Shown here one piece after another: positions 21,916-35,040 of a DNA stretch of 64,000 bases. The notes below the pieces were generated by a model, which was given only the letters and a program-made list of their open reading frames with translations, was not told the origin of the DNA and made no database searches. The DNA comes from Strix aluco (taxonomy: Eukaryota > Chordata > Aves > Strigiformes > Strigidae): assembly GCF_031877795.1 (NCBI RefSeq), contig NC_133935.1, positions 50,411,330 to 50,475,329 on the forward strand, read 5' to 3'. Position 1 is the first letter of the stretch; the number at the start of each line of letters is the position of its first letter. A program made the translations under genes and the position numbers.

Positions 21916-24900
21916 TCATTGGTGATGATTGGAGCAAACCAAATCTGGTTATTTACCAATAAGGATTTGTTTTAAAATATCCTAAATTGACTAATTTACT
22001 TTCAGAAGACTGACTGAGAAGTCATTTATTTAGTCTCTATGATCATATCCTAACAGGGTGCTTAATTTACAGCTGATTCATCATTGCGCATCTTTAAAAA
22101 GGTGACTCCCAGGAGTCCAGCTGCACAATCCGAGATGAAAATCAGCCGTGAGGAGCTGCGGGAGGTGGAGGAGGGGGCAGGAGCAGCAGCACTGACTTGG
22201 GAAGGGGCTTCTCCTGCACCAAGGGGCAGCTCGGCCACCCTGTGCCCCTGAACCCAGCCCTGCACCCGGACCCCAGCTGCAGCCACCTGCCCCACTGCTG
22301 CCCCCACCACTGCCATGCACTCATGCTTACATGCGGCTTGCAGGAAAATGCATTCAACATGCTTGCATGTACATGCCTCGTACCCTCGCACACACATCTT
22401 GCACGCTCACATCTCACACACACATATCTTGCACATCTGTTCCCAGCCTCCTTCCTGGCATGGTATCAGGCCTTTCTTCAACACCATCAAGAGAAAAACC
22501 TAACAGTGGAACAAACGACCATTGTCTCCTAGAAATCTTCTCTTTGGCATGTCAGGAGACAGTGCAGTGGGACAAAGAAAACTAATTCATTTCTTCTAAT
22601 CAATAAACCTTTGCTAATGAAGCGTGAGAGGCTTTCTTTCTCCATGCCACTAAGATAAAATCTGACTTAACTGTAGCTGATTGTTGCTTTACCAGTCACA
22701 ACAAAACAAATCAGGAAAATAGATGTGACTGTTGAGCAGTTGCCCATTGCCAGTGGGTGGGAAAACAAAAGCAGAAGCAGAACCTGTGGGCCCAGCCTGG
22801 GGCAGTGCCACCTTTGCCAACAACCCTTTGGACCCATGGGTGCAGCAGGGCACTACCTGGTACCATTTTTATGATATGTTGTGCTTTCCTGATCCCAAAT
22901 GTCTATCTGCAGCAGGGGAGAGAGACTGCCAACACAGCCCAGCCATCTCTGGGCAGAAGAATGAAGCTACTTCCAAAGGATCCCAGATCCTCAAGTCCAG
23001 ATTGCCAAAGGCGTTTTGGTTGTATTTTAATTGACACTGGTTTCAGTGCAGTCCAGCATCCAACTATCAGGAGGAATTTGGTTCATCCCATCCTGGCTAT
23101 AAGATATCCTCCCACTTTTCCACTAGTCCATGCCTGGGTTGCAGCACTGTGGGGCAGGACCACCTCTGCCTGTGTGGGCAGTGCAGATCCTCGCTCTTGG
23201 CTGGGGACTCCGGGTGTACCCTACAGCCCAGAAAGAGAAGGGTGTATCACCATTACAAATACACTGCTTTCAAAACAGCCAGCTGCTCGCTCATACCTGC
23301 AGACAGCTCTTCACTGTCAATTTGATGTATTTCTAATGGCTTAAATTAGTGAATCAGAAGGAACAGTACATGAAAAGATATCCCATAAACTTGGTGGCAG
23401 GCTAAAGAGAGAAAACTCCAATATTTAGGTGACTGACCACTTCTCACTCTCTTTCTAGCTTCTGAATAAGTCCTATTATCTGGACAAAGAGAGTGGATTT
23501 GGGCTTTTGACTGATATTATGCCCTATTTTGTGAAAACATATATTCTGTAAAAGGAGTCATTTACCAGATCATCATAAATCTGGGACAACTTCTTTGTTG
23601 GAATTCAAACTGACAGGTACTGTAACTAGTTGCAACTTCCCAGCTACTCACACAGTATCCTAGATCAGAGGAAAATCCACAAACCGTGAAGAAGTGGTTA
23701 AAGCTATGATAATTGCTACAGTTCTGTATTTTCTACCAGCAATGAAATCAGCCCATAACTCCTGTATGGAAAGAATTATTCCATACCACTGTCCACTGTT
23801 CTGCATCATTACCAGGAAACAGGGTTATTACAAGATTCAGTCTCTTACGTTAACCTTGGAAAAGAAAAGAAATATATTTTGGTTTTAAAATATATTCAAG
23901 AAAGAAGAAAGTAAATCCTTTCTGATCTGGTAAATTGCTACTGTACACATTCACTGAAAAAGAAAAAGACTTTTTAAAAAACATCACAGGCATAGCACGA
24001 ACCAAGACAAATCAAGAAGAATCAAAGTTAAGGCAGGCACTGTGCGTTCAGCTAAACCAGGGATAGCATATTAAATCTTTCAAGAACACCAGAGCTGAGC
24101 TGCTATGTGTAGCTCTGCTGAGGAGCAGCCATATCCATCACGAGCTGATAGCAACCACCAAGGATAACCCCAGCCATGGCTCAGAGAGCTCCTATTCTGC
24201 CACTGCTGCAGGTGTCCCCTTGCTATATCACCCACTCCAGCTTTAGTGGTGGCTCCTAACCTGCAGCAGTTTTGTGCTGTGAAGATGCCAGCTCAGCACC
24301 TGCACCAAAACACAGTAGCTCAGGAACCAGAGTCCCCTCCTGCAGGACAAACCTGCAGCCAGAGCTGGGGTCTATGCGACTTTCCCAGCACGGGGTCAGG
24401 ATCGCTGAAACGTGCCACTTCTGATACACTAAAATTTGGGGAGTTTGAACAATTTTTTAACTTTTAGATAAGTTATACCAGTAAATACCAGTAAACATAT
24501 ACTGTAGATTTTGCTATAGTATGCACTGATATTTATACATGATTTGTTGTATCGTAAAAATAAAACAAGTCAGTTGATGTGACAGTCATTACACGTGCTT
24601 TATTTTATAGAAGTGAAAGGATGACACTGAAAGAACACAGTAAACAGGTCATTTTCAGCATCATTACCTCCCCATGTGACATTCTGGCTGGGGCAGGGGA
24701 GGAGATGGAGCTGTTTCCAGACTGTTCCATGTAACACTTTGTTGATCTGCTCCGGTCATCATTTTCAGGTGCTTTTTCTGGTGTTGTTTACTGCACGGGA
24801 ACAGATTTTCCCTCTCCTGCTACAAAGCCATAAAGAGAAAAGACTGCAAGATGAGTAGACAAAAGCTTCCATTCTCTCTCACCTAAGCGGCTGCTTGCTC

Positions 24901-27900
24901 ACATGCCTTGGGTCTTCCTGGCTTTTGTCAAACCTTTCTCATTTCCTGGAGAAGAACCATGGAGCAAGAAGGAGAGGTGATTTCCCACCAGAAGACCAAA
25001 CTATGCTCCTCTTTCACTGCCTAGGCCCAAACCAGTCCCCAGGGAGGGCAGGAATGGGAAGCCAGATCTTCATCACATGGACAAAACTGTCCTCACTTGT
25101 GTTGGCGCAGGAGGAGGTGCAGCAGGTGCAGGGGCTGTCCACCCTGCCTGCATGCATGAGTGCTGTGGCTGGACTTTGGAGATGGTGTGCTCTATTGTCT
25201 ATCTCCCGGGAGCCCTGCTGCTCCCCAGCCAGATGGCATGGGCTCTCCTGCATGCAGCACGGGGCATCCTGCCTAGGTGTGTGGCTCAGCCCCAGGGCAC
25301 GTAGCAGGAAGAGGGGGTTAGCCTCGGCAGTGGGAACACCCTCTGGGCACAGTACCTGAAAAGCATGTGTCCCACCCAGCAGGCTCGCACACTCAGCCAA
25401 ATTTGCCCATGTACACCTGGCAAACACGCTCTTTTAACAACTCTTTTCTTCTTGCCAACTCCCCTGCCACCCCCATTGCCTGTGACTGTCTGTAGTTACT
25501 TGGATGTTGAATTAGAAGCATTTAAATATATTCTTTGATCCTCCACTAGAAATGGTAGCCCAACACATTTGGCTGTTGGCAGATTGTGGGGACTGTATGT
25601 ACAGGCCTGTAAAGCAAATATCTTTGGTTTTGTATAGAAACCCAGCTGCGCTCACGCACGTGCCATGGCACATGCTGCATTGAAGTGTGATGACAATCAC
25701 AACTGAAAACACAAGACGCTTTGAAGGCTCTGTAATTGAAGCAAAAGAAGAAAAGCCTGGGCTTAGAGCCCATAGTGATCAGTACCAGGCCATGCACTCA
25801 GCAGAAAACTGCCTTGTAACCGGCGGCATTTTACAGACTTTCTAATTGGCTTCCAGGGCTGGTGGCTGTTGCCTGTGCAGAATTGGAAATCAGAGCCATG
25901 TGGGGCCAACCGAGCTGAGGTCTGTGCTGCCTGAGTTTGCCTGCAGCCGAGTGGCAGCAGAGGCAGGCGTTCCCCAAGGGAGGTTAAGCAAGGGAAGGAG
26001 GGGTGGAAAGGGCAGGTCACTATCTGCGGCTACTTGAAGAGGTGCCTTGCCACATCAGTGCCCTGCATTCCGGGCAAGGGAAAGGTATTTTCTGCTGGTA
26101 GCAATGATTTCATTACATGCCTGTGCATTTTGGGAGGGTGAGTTTTAAAGGGAAGTCAACAGTCTGGTCCTGCTGCTGAAGCTGCCTGCAAGCCCCCAGC
26201 AGCCTCAGCTGGGACGTAATTGCTGTGCCACTGGCCAGCACAAGCCTGTGCAATGGGGCTTTTGCATTTCTTATCTTGCCTTATTTGGCTTTCCACAGAT
26301 GAGTTTACTCTTGCCCTCTCCCTGCCTCTCTCTCTCTCTAAATACATGCTTATACATACCCTATAAGTATATGTAGACCAAAACATACTCATTTCTGTAG
26401 TGTACTTGTGGCAGTGTTGGCTTACTTCCCTAGATTAAAGGACTACATGCTAAAGATGCCCATATATGCATGAATACTCATGCAATCCTTTGGCAATTAC
26501 TTACTGGCAGTCTGATGGGCTGGGTTTGATATCCTGCTGGCAAAATTCAGTGTCACCAACTCAAACCTGTTGTCCAGAGACCCAGGAAACTAAATGCCCC
26601 CTGTCAAGGAGCAGGAAGGATTAACCTCTCTACTTATCAGAATTTAGCAGGGCTTAAAAAAAGACCTTTACAAGAAGAGCTGAAACAGAGAAGGGAAATA
26701 CAATAAAGCATCAGCTTGGAAAATCTGGTGAATCTGCCCAGACTCAGAGAAAACTATGGAGAAAGTTGCTCTCCTGCACCTGAAATTTGTGTGGATTCAG
26801 GGAAGATTACAGCATATTCCAAGCAAAGTAATCACACCCTTATGGCTTGGCAGAAAGGCCTGAGATATCTATGCTGCTATTTTTATTAGATTCATCCTAA
26901 TATTATCTTGCCAGATACTTGCTGCCATCAGTCTTCTTCTTCACCACTTCTTCTCTACCACTCCCTCACTGTCCAAAAAAGCCCCAAAGTACTTCAGCTC
27001 TTTTAAATAAGGAGGAGAAACATGACAGTGTCTCTTAGAGACATATCTGGGTGGTCAGACATTCCTTCCCAGAAACTCTTCCCCTTTCCTCATGCTCACT
27101 AAGCCCAAATCTTGCTTTTCTTCCTAACTCTGCTGGCTCCTGTGGCTTCTAGGACACAAGCACTCCATTTCTCTCAACCTTTAAGTGGAAAGATTTTAAA
27201 AAAATAAAAATCCCAAATTTGTTTGTAACTGGCAAAGAAATCCCAGCTGGTGCAGTTGGCTCCTTGCACTTCTCTGCTGCTGGCAGGGGTCTGTCTGCAG
27301 ATCTCCCGGCTCATCTGTTCTTCTCCCTGTCCTGTCAACAGCCACCAGCACTGAGTTCTTGCCCTTTTAAGGCTACCAGCCCCCAGTTTGTGCATATGCA
27401 TGTGAATATATATACACATATATATATATGCACACACACACATATGCATACAGGGAGCCTGTGGAAGAAGGGAAGGAAACAGCAAATCCTCCCACTCCCC
27501 TCCACCTCATGGGTGCACTGAATTCAGGAAACAGAATCATCATGTGAAGGGCCGCAATAATAATTTTAAAAGACTAAATGAGGGACACTGCACACAGCCT
27601 GTGTGATCATCTAAGCTCACTTGCATTGTAAACTAAAGGCTCCCATGCCACGGAGGGTGTCTTGGGAATCTCCACAGTGGGATGAGTCTCGTTTTGAAGG
27701 TATGGCCAAGCTGTGCCAACTCTGAGATTCAAGGCATGTCCAGAGAAACGCTGGCCCCAAGTTTGAAGGCAACTCTGCTAACTGGAGGCCTACTAAGATG
27801 TGTCTTTGTTAGCTGGTCCATAGCAGAAATCACTAGGCTATGACAATTCTGACTGTTCAGTCACTGGAAAATAATACAGGACCAATTTTTTCCTAGTATG

Positions 27901-28335
27901 TTTTCTACTCCATTTTCAGAATAGTTTGAGGTCATGTGCCCAGTTTCATTGTTTCCCTTAGAAATACTAGTTCTATAAGACAATATCAGTCTTAACTTGT
28001 CTCCATTTTCATAGAGCTTTTTTTTTTTATAATTAACAAGAACATTAAATCAAGAGAGCACTTGTTTAACATTTCAACACATTTTTGTCTGAAGTGATTC
28101 ACTCAGCTCATTTTCTTGGAAAAGGTGTTTTCTGGGCCTGTAATCCCCTAGGTATGTGTTTCATCTTCCAATATTGAGCTGGTATAGACACATGGAAAGA
28201 AAATCTTATCTTGTTGAATAATACCTAATACCCTTTCCAGAAAAAACAATAATGATTTGGCACCTCTCCAGCTATTAATGCTTTATGAGTAACTAACTCC
28301 TCAATACACAGAGTTTTCATCCTTCTTCTTCAGTA
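21916..28335. other. non-coding stretch with short CA/TA repeats
   Basis: No gene recognised. At 22385-22440 the sequence is rich in CACACA and contains two imperfect copies of a CACACACATCTTGCAC-like unit. At 27400-27450 there is a mixed TATATA/CACACA microsatellite. GC-richer sections at 22140-22330, 22730-23340 and 24890-25420 produce overlapping open frames on both strands. None has a recognisable domain or exon-like splice context. Confidence 0.5.
27400..27451. repeat. TA/CA dinucleotide microsatellite
   Basis: Alternating purine-pyrimidine sequence made of short TATATA and CACACA runs joined by ATGCA-type units. Such tracts vary in length and can adopt Z-form DNA. There is no associated gene. 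Confidence 0.8.
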
Positions 28336-28393
28336 CAGGAACAAAAAGTCCCAGGCACACAAGGCAGGAGCAAAAAGTTCCAGGCACACCAAC
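28336..28393. repeat. 29-bp tandem duplication, two copies
   Basis: Two adjacent 29-base units, 28336-28364 and 28365-28393, both begin CAGGA and share CAAAAAG, CCAGGCACAC and the unit length; they differ at a few positions. It looks like a local duplication and lies in no recognised gene or transposon. Confidence 0.8.
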
Positions 28394-29539
28394 CCATTTG
28401 CCAAGTTTCTCAAGCACCACATCATCATGACTTCCATAGGTGCTCACTGTAATAACAAAAATCATGACATATTCTTTGGTATTTATGTGGATATCTCATG
28501 TAATTTCATGAGCTTCCTTGCTCTTTCCGTCTCTCTTTGGATTTTTACTTCAATGATAGGTATGAACTCTACACCCAATACAGGGAACGTATTTAATACA
28601 CCACACTTGTTCTCTCACAAGTGGTTTCTATAAAGAAAGCATCCATCACTGCTATATAATAAGCCACATCTTTTTCTGAATAGTCTGTCCTTGTGAACTG
28701 ACATATGTGGGGATAAATAATATCCACTCTAAAACAGGGAATGTGCAAATACTGAAGTTACTCCTGGAAGAGTTATTAATTTGAGATAAAACTATTAAAA
28801 TTGCCCAGATAGCTTATGAGTTCAAATCCCATTTTCAAAAGGAGATGAAATCTAGACCAGTGAAAAGATGTAGATGCCTAACCAACATAAGTAACCTCAA
28901 CACTAAAGTGGCTGCCCCAGACTATGTTTTAGATCTTCAGCCCTTCTCCTGTTCCATACAAGCTGCACACTCATACTTTCATCAGCAACATTCCCTGGGC
29001 TCTTATATATCCATAGGACCACCTCAGAGCTTTTGAAGCTCATTCTTACTTCCTGCACAGGTTAGACTCTTCAATATATCTCCCTTCTCCCACTTGGTGA
29101 CTGGTATGAGAACCACGATGAGTGTCCAAGACCCATAATGTGCTTCACTTCCCACCAAACCAACATGATTCCCAACTAGTCAGGAATTGTTAATTCATCA
29201 GTGGTGATATGTCAAAACCAATTTTCATGAAAATGTTTTTGATTCTGGAAACTCTTGCCATCCCCAGACTGAAACCTTCCTGGCAGTCTTGTAGGCTCAG
29301 TGTCCCCTGGCAGCACCTGACAGGCAGCAGAGCTCTGGGTCAGGAGCCAGAACTCCCAGGTTCTAATGCACAGCAGGGCACATGGCAGGTCTGGAGGCCC
29401 AAAAAGACTGGGACTGAGGAGTTTCTATGCACCACACACCAGGGGAGCAGTCCAGGGGATGCTGCGGAGTTGCCTCTGACACCATTGCTCTTCAGACTTG
29501 GCAGCCATCTGAGAAGACAACCCCCCCGCCCCGATGAGC
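28394..29539. other. non-coding stretch, no feature recognised
   Basis: Ordinary AT-rich sequence. Open frames at 28427-28633, 28845-29036 and 29209-29670 have no recognised domain. I see no repeat family here until about 29540. Confidence 0.5.
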
Positions 29540-29735
29540 ATATGTCTGCTGCATTTGGTTTCTCAAAAACTGAAAAACAATGTTTTGAGCTTCTCAGAAC
29601 AAAATATTTTCAGAATTTCATTTCCACAGGAAAGATAAAACTTTTTAGGCTTTGTTCCAATCCAGAATGAAAACTGTCTGGAAATGTCAGGATTTCCCAC
29701 AGAAAGAAAATGCCGAGTTCTGACCTACACTAGCC
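29540..29735. repeat. probable ancient amniote interspersed-repeat remnant
   Basis: The sequence is full of AAAATTTTC/GAAAATTT-like short words and ends near CCGAGTTCTGACCTACACTAG. This resembles an old dispersed repeat known from reptile and bird genomes, whose consensus end reads roughly ...GACCAGCTCTA. The copy at 63300-63345 shows the opposite terminus (AGAGCTGGTCAAAA). It is strongly diverged and has no coding capacity. The assignment rests on remembered family pattern and should be checked with a repeat library. Confidence 0.35.
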
Positions 29736-32700
29736 TAAAGTCACTTTTTTAAAAAACCTTTTTTCATTTAATAATTCAGTACCAGGGCATGGATTACTAA
29801 ATATTCTGTGGAAACTGTAGTTTCAAAGCCCTTGTTCCTTATGAGGATATTTCAACTTTCTTCACTCACATCCTTTACCTGGAAGTCATCTCATCCATGT
29901 GTCCCCTAGCATGATTGTGTGTTACACTACTGTGTTGTGGGGTATTTCTGTCCAAATGTGGAACTATGACAGGAAAGAGAATGTCAGCCTAACTGTTTAA
30001 ACTAGAATTAAATTAAATTGTAATGAGCAATGTGTGACAAAAACATGACAATGTGCAAAGAGAAGGGATCTAACTGTGTTTCTCCAGACACCAGAGGAAA
30101 CTGGCTACGCTTTTCCTGATAACATAGAAGGACAGTGTACGATCAGGTCCTTTTGCATGCATGCGTTTCTTAATTTCTCCAAGCATGGAGTGTGGTTCCC
30201 TAGCTATTGGTGTGGGACCCGATCCTCTCCTGCCTGTTCAGGGACTCTCACTTACTACTGTGTAAAGCAGCCACACGATGCTACTGAGGCTGCACAGGGA
30301 CATTTTATATCTACTTGCTACCTCCATGCACAAGTGAGCTGGCCTGCTCAGAGAAAGGTGGCCAATGGGAAGTTAGGGAGTGAGCATAAAACTGGAATTA
30401 TTAATTTTTAATGCTCTGAAAAAACACCAGTTTTCAAAATCACAGAAGGCCAGTAATAAGCAAGATATTACAAGCAAGCAAAATTCTCAAACATTTCGCC
30501 TGAAGTTTTGCACATTGTGCTTCAAGGTGGCAAAAATCCCTGGTTTCACTTGCTTTCTTCCCTAGGAGAGGAAGAAGTCCAGCTCTGTAGAAGACAACCT
30601 CATCCACTGGGATCCAGCACTCTGCTCTGAGCAGTCACAGTGAGCTGCCATTCCCACTGGCCGGCACGGACTCCAAACATTTCCTTTCCACCTCAGCTAT
30701 ATTCTCCATACTCCTTGTTCTGAATGCCTGTGTCGTGGTCTGCAAGATAGAACTTGGAGATATAAATGCAGAATAACTTCACCCCAGCTGAAGCTACAAA
30801 ATTTTTCTTTCTCCTTCATTCAGGAAACTGGGTATTCCAGTGGAGGACACGAGCCTCAACTATTTATCATTGTTGTCTGGACATAATCACACGCTTTCAG
30901 CAAAGAAGATCCAGATTCTTTTGTGAACCTTCCTAGCAGGCCTTAACTCCCAGCTTCTTGATACCTGCAAGAGAGCAATTCTGCTTGCAATAAAAAATAA
31001 TGCCCCAAGAGGACCTCCGATCTTAAAACAAATGCTGTTTAATTCACCACTCATTAGGAGCGTACCTGGATTGATTTATTGAGCACTTCTGACCCCAATC
31101 TTTTGAACAGCATTCCTTCACGATTAAATAGGGAATGGATTTGGGCAACACTTCTGGCAGGCAGACTGGAAGAACACAAGTGATTCTTAAAAACTTTCAT
31201 ATCATGTAACTTAATGAAAATATACTACATGTTGGCATGCACTTGGCCCAGACCAGAATGGATGTGTTTTCCAGCCAAGGCTCAGGGAACTTCTGTAGTA
31301 AATATGGCCAGAACAATTCATTAATTATATGTTTGTGGTTGTCCCACCTTTGTGTATTTTGGAAATATGCAGTCACATTCAATCAATCAGAAAAATGGCA
31401 ATATATTTGAGTCCAAAGGAAATCAATGTTTTTCGTAAGTACACGAAAGTCTGTGGCAGCAGAAAGCACTATATTCTCTAGGGAATCAGTTTCTACTTGC
31501 CGCTTAATATTCAAAGAAGAAATGGAAAAAACTATCCCAAAAGTCTTTTATAAGTGACTGGCTACAGACAAATGCTTTCTAGATGAGAAAAACAAACTTT
31601 CTTGCTAGTTGTACCCAAGTAATTACGAGCATGAAGAGACTTGGCCTCTGTTCTTTGAGCACGTAAACAAAAAACTTTGAACGTTGTAACAGGGATCAAG
31701 AGTGCAAAATATAACCTCCTGCCATATGCCTCACCATTCTCATCTGGCTGAAAAAGCAAGATGAAGCCATGGTTGCTGCATGGAATAGGCTGTTGGCTGC
31801 CTGCCTTGTTTGGCCAACGAAGGTATATGCAGTAAATCTGGTATGTGCCTTCCCTTCTCTCTGGCTTCTGGTTAACGGTAGAGTGCAGTATCTATCTGGC
31901 TTGTCTCTCCCTCCAGAGATTCCAAGAAATAGAGAATTTGCCAGAATATTTGCATCTACATAAATCATTAAGAATGTTGCTTTAGGTGGCACTTGAATGT
32001 TAAGCAATGTCATCAGCTCTCACGAATTTATCAGAAGATTCCCCCCCCCCCCCCCAAGCTATTATTTTGAATCAGATCTCACATTTGCAGGAGATTAGAA
32101 CTTAGGGAAAGGCTTGATTAGTGATTTTTGAGGATGTAGACTGAGTTTATTCCAACTGACTTCAGGCACCTACTGTCCAATTAGATACCTACTTCTGGTG
32201 GGCTCCCTCTGTGCTTAGTGGAGAGCAAGGGCTCCTTCAGACAATGAATTAGATGATACAAGGAGCTTACATTGATTAAGGTTCTGAATTAGGTGTCTGT
32301 TGCCTAAAGTTAATAAGAATTGGGCAGAAAAGACCTATAGTGTTGAACATGTGGTAATGGTAAGTATCTGACAGCACAAACAGAGGATTTTGCTGTGCAG
32401 TGTAGGCAGGTTCCTTTGAGCCTGCTCCATCTGGGATATGCAGAATCAAAGTTTTCCCAAAAAGGGGCACCGCTGGGCTGGTTCATCCGGCTGTTGCATT
32501 GGGTGTCAGAAGGGTCAGAGAACACCATTCCTCACTCCATGAGCACCCACATGGCTGGGAAGGGTGAGCTTGTGGGAAAGGTATGCACATCTCCCCAGGC
32601 TTCCCTGCATGCAGGCTCCTGAAATGGGGTTGTGTTGTCCTCATCAAAACATTGCTCCCAGGAGAGCTGACTGCTCCACAGGCAGCTCCCCAGAGCATCA

Positions 32701-34478
32701 CCCATGTGACGAAGTTGGACATGGTCCCAGCCGCTTGCAGAGAGGTGGGCACCATGGGGAGAAGCCCACATTTCTGCAGTGGCTGGGGGGGGGGCAGCTG
32801 TGAAGCTGGACATGCTTCCTGTCCCACCATGGCATGCCCTGCTCCAGTACAATCGGCAGGGTCTGTCCTGAGACACGAGCAGAAGCCTTGGCGGAGAGGA
32901 ATGGAAACTGCCCATCTCCACGCACTGTCTCACCCAGAGAACAGGACTTCTCTGTAGTGCAGATGGGGGAGGAATCCTTCACTCAGTAGAACCTACACAC
33001 CCCAGAGCAACACAAAGCTATTAATTACCTTGCATTGCTAACAACAGGTGACAGAAAAAGCTTTATATCTTACACCTGCTCACTGAAAGCACACAGAAAG
33101 TTTGTTCACTCTTCTGAGACTTTTCCAAGGGGCCACACAAGTGGTGAGCCAAATAAAGCCAGTTTCAGCCAGATCTGTCTTTCGCTTGGCCTTCTGGATA
33201 AAAAAAATATGTGGTACATGAAAGAGCTCTTTGAAGTGACTGATGCTGATGCTGCAGTGCATTTGGGCAAGCACAGAGGATACCATGGCTGACAGTGTCA
33301 GGAGTCAGGGGGGCTTTTCCTTCTCACATAGGGAGAAGCTGAGGATATCTGAGAGCTCTTTCCAATATACTATGTACCTATATTTAAAGGACTGGGTAAG
33401 TTTAGATTCTGCTGAAAAAAGAGAAGGGTTCATGACACAGGGGTGAGGGAACAACAGCATCTGCTGCTTTGCAGTGGCGCTGTGCCTTGTCTCGCAGCAT
33501 GGCTGCGGCATCAAGCCCACCTTTCCCCGGGTGGCTGCTACAAATTATTCTGACGGTGGGGTAGTTTTCTGACATTGGAAAATGTTCTCTGTAGATGCCA
33601 GTGAGTGGATTTATTTTTAACTTAAGGAAAATTTGTGATCTAGGGTCTCTGGAATAAAACATACAAACACCTATGGTAGGTGGTAATTTTAACAGCACTT
33701 GAAATTGCTGCCAAATGACCTTTCTTCTCTTGGTGGTGAAACAATTCAGTGTACCAGAGATGGAGTCTTCCATGTAGATTTGTCGTAAGGTAATTAGAAA
33801 GAATGGGAAAAGAGCATAATGAAAAACTAATAAAGATAAAAACATCAGCTTTGTGACATGTCCAGAGCCACTGACAGACTGAGAGTTTGTGTAGTTGGTG
33901 CAACTTTCCTCATATTAGGTTATTTTAAGCATTATTTAGCAAACAAATGTTTAGTATCTTGGGCCAAAGGTGTGATAAAGAACAAAATCCACTCTGCCTC
34001 CTCCCATCAGACCAACAGGCAATCATATCACCACCCTACCCCAGCTGAACCCCTCCAGGTGCTGCTCTGCTCACTTTAGAACAGGCAGGTAGAGGAGACC
34101 AGTAGCACTTTCTTCCGGGAGGCCAATGACGTAGAGGATGGGAGCTGGGGTGACCTGGCAAGGTATCAGCAAGGAGCAGGATGGTGCTTGTATGGGAAGA
34201 TGAAGCAGGAAGCTGAAGAGTAAAGGAAGTTCATGAGGTCATCTTCGAGCCCCTTACCCCTGTCACCTTCCTATCTTTAAAAGGGAAAACTCTGGGGCAC
34301 AAAGCAACCCAAAGATGAGTACAATCTGTTCAGCTGGAAGCATTTCCCCATTCATAAAGTCACAAATGCTTCTCAGATATTCCCGTGTGATTAAAAAGAG
34401 GAAATGCAAATACTTTAAAAGCTTTGGGTTATGGGATTAGGCTTGTAATAGTTTTACTTGGCTTTATGGGCCCGATCT
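29736..34478. other. non-coding stretch with C-run
   Basis: No gene recognised. A C15 run lies at 32041-32055. A GC-rich section at about 32480-32960 is open in frames on both strands (for example 32532-32933 minus and 32583-32957 plus), a composition effect. The remainder is AT-rich with no recognised repeats. Confidence 0.5.
32041..32055. repeat. poly(C) run, 15 C
   Basis: Fifteen consecutive C on the plus strand. Long C/G homopolymers of this length are uncommon in AT-rich surroundings and are prone to length errors in sequencing. There is no associated gene. Confidence 0.95.
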
Positions 34479-34660
34479 TGTCCCAGTGAACATGATGGGA
34501 GGTCAGTTATCAAGCCACAGGGGGCAAGATAAAGCTCTATATGAGTTGCTATTTTTTACTCTTAAAGTTAGTCTTATTGGGCCCAGCCCAACTTCAGCTG
34601 AAGTCAATGAAAAGACTCCTGCTGACTTTAATGGGAGTTGGAGTGGCCCTATTGTCCTTT
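34479..34660. repeat. probable ancient interspersed-repeat remnants
   Basis: Two stretches open with GGGCCCGATCTTGTCCCAGTG (34479) and GGGCCCAGCCCAACTTCAG (34579), and the second continues into GCTGACTTTAATGGGAGTTGG. The pattern of a GGGCCC start with a 'TGACTTCAATGGGAG'-like core is familiar from old non-autonomous repeats widespread in turtles, crocodilians and birds. The copies are diverged and short. The family name is not assigned. Confidence 0.4.
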
Positions 34661-34929
34661 GTTGAGTAAAGTAATTTTAAAAGGTCAGGAGGTGAATTAA
34701 AAGAAAAAGAAACAACTACATTGATAAGCTTTATTCAATGTGCTCACCTTATACAGAAGAAGTGTTGTCTTAGCTGGTGAGAGTAGTTCAAACTAGTCCT
34801 TGTAGACTCTAGCAAGGATAACAAAGTATGGTTTTACTCAAAAAACCAAGTGGAAATGAAAATTGCTGAGTTCCGATTTAATGATCTCCCAGTGGCTTCT
34901 ATCTGCTCAATTTACAAATAAAACAGACA

Positions 34930-35040
34930 CTGAAGTTAGAGCCTAATCTCAATGAAACCAACTTCGTGCTGGTGTGATTCCACTGTTTTTAATGGATTTC
35001 TTCTTGATTGACACTGATGTGAGAGCTAAAATAAGATGCT
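34930..35040. repeat. probable ancient interspersed-repeat remnant
   Basis: The sequence reads GAGCCTAATCTCAATGAAACC, then GTGCTGGTGTGATTCCACTG, TTTTAATGGA and GACACTGATGTGAGAGC. This resembles an amniote repeat with cores like 'CTGGTGTAACTCCATTGATTTCAATGG' and 'ACACCAGTGTGAG'. It sits about 300 bp from the similar remnant at 34479-34660 and may be part of the same old element or a neighbour. Diverged and non-coding. Confidence 0.4.

Noticed and set aside
25014..25427. Overlapping frames on both strands in a GC-rich section
   Set aside because: Simultaneously open in several frames, with no recognised protein; composition effect.
32532..32957. Overlapping 124- and 133-codon frames on opposite strands
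   Set aside because: Same composition effect in a GC-rich patch; no domain or splice context.
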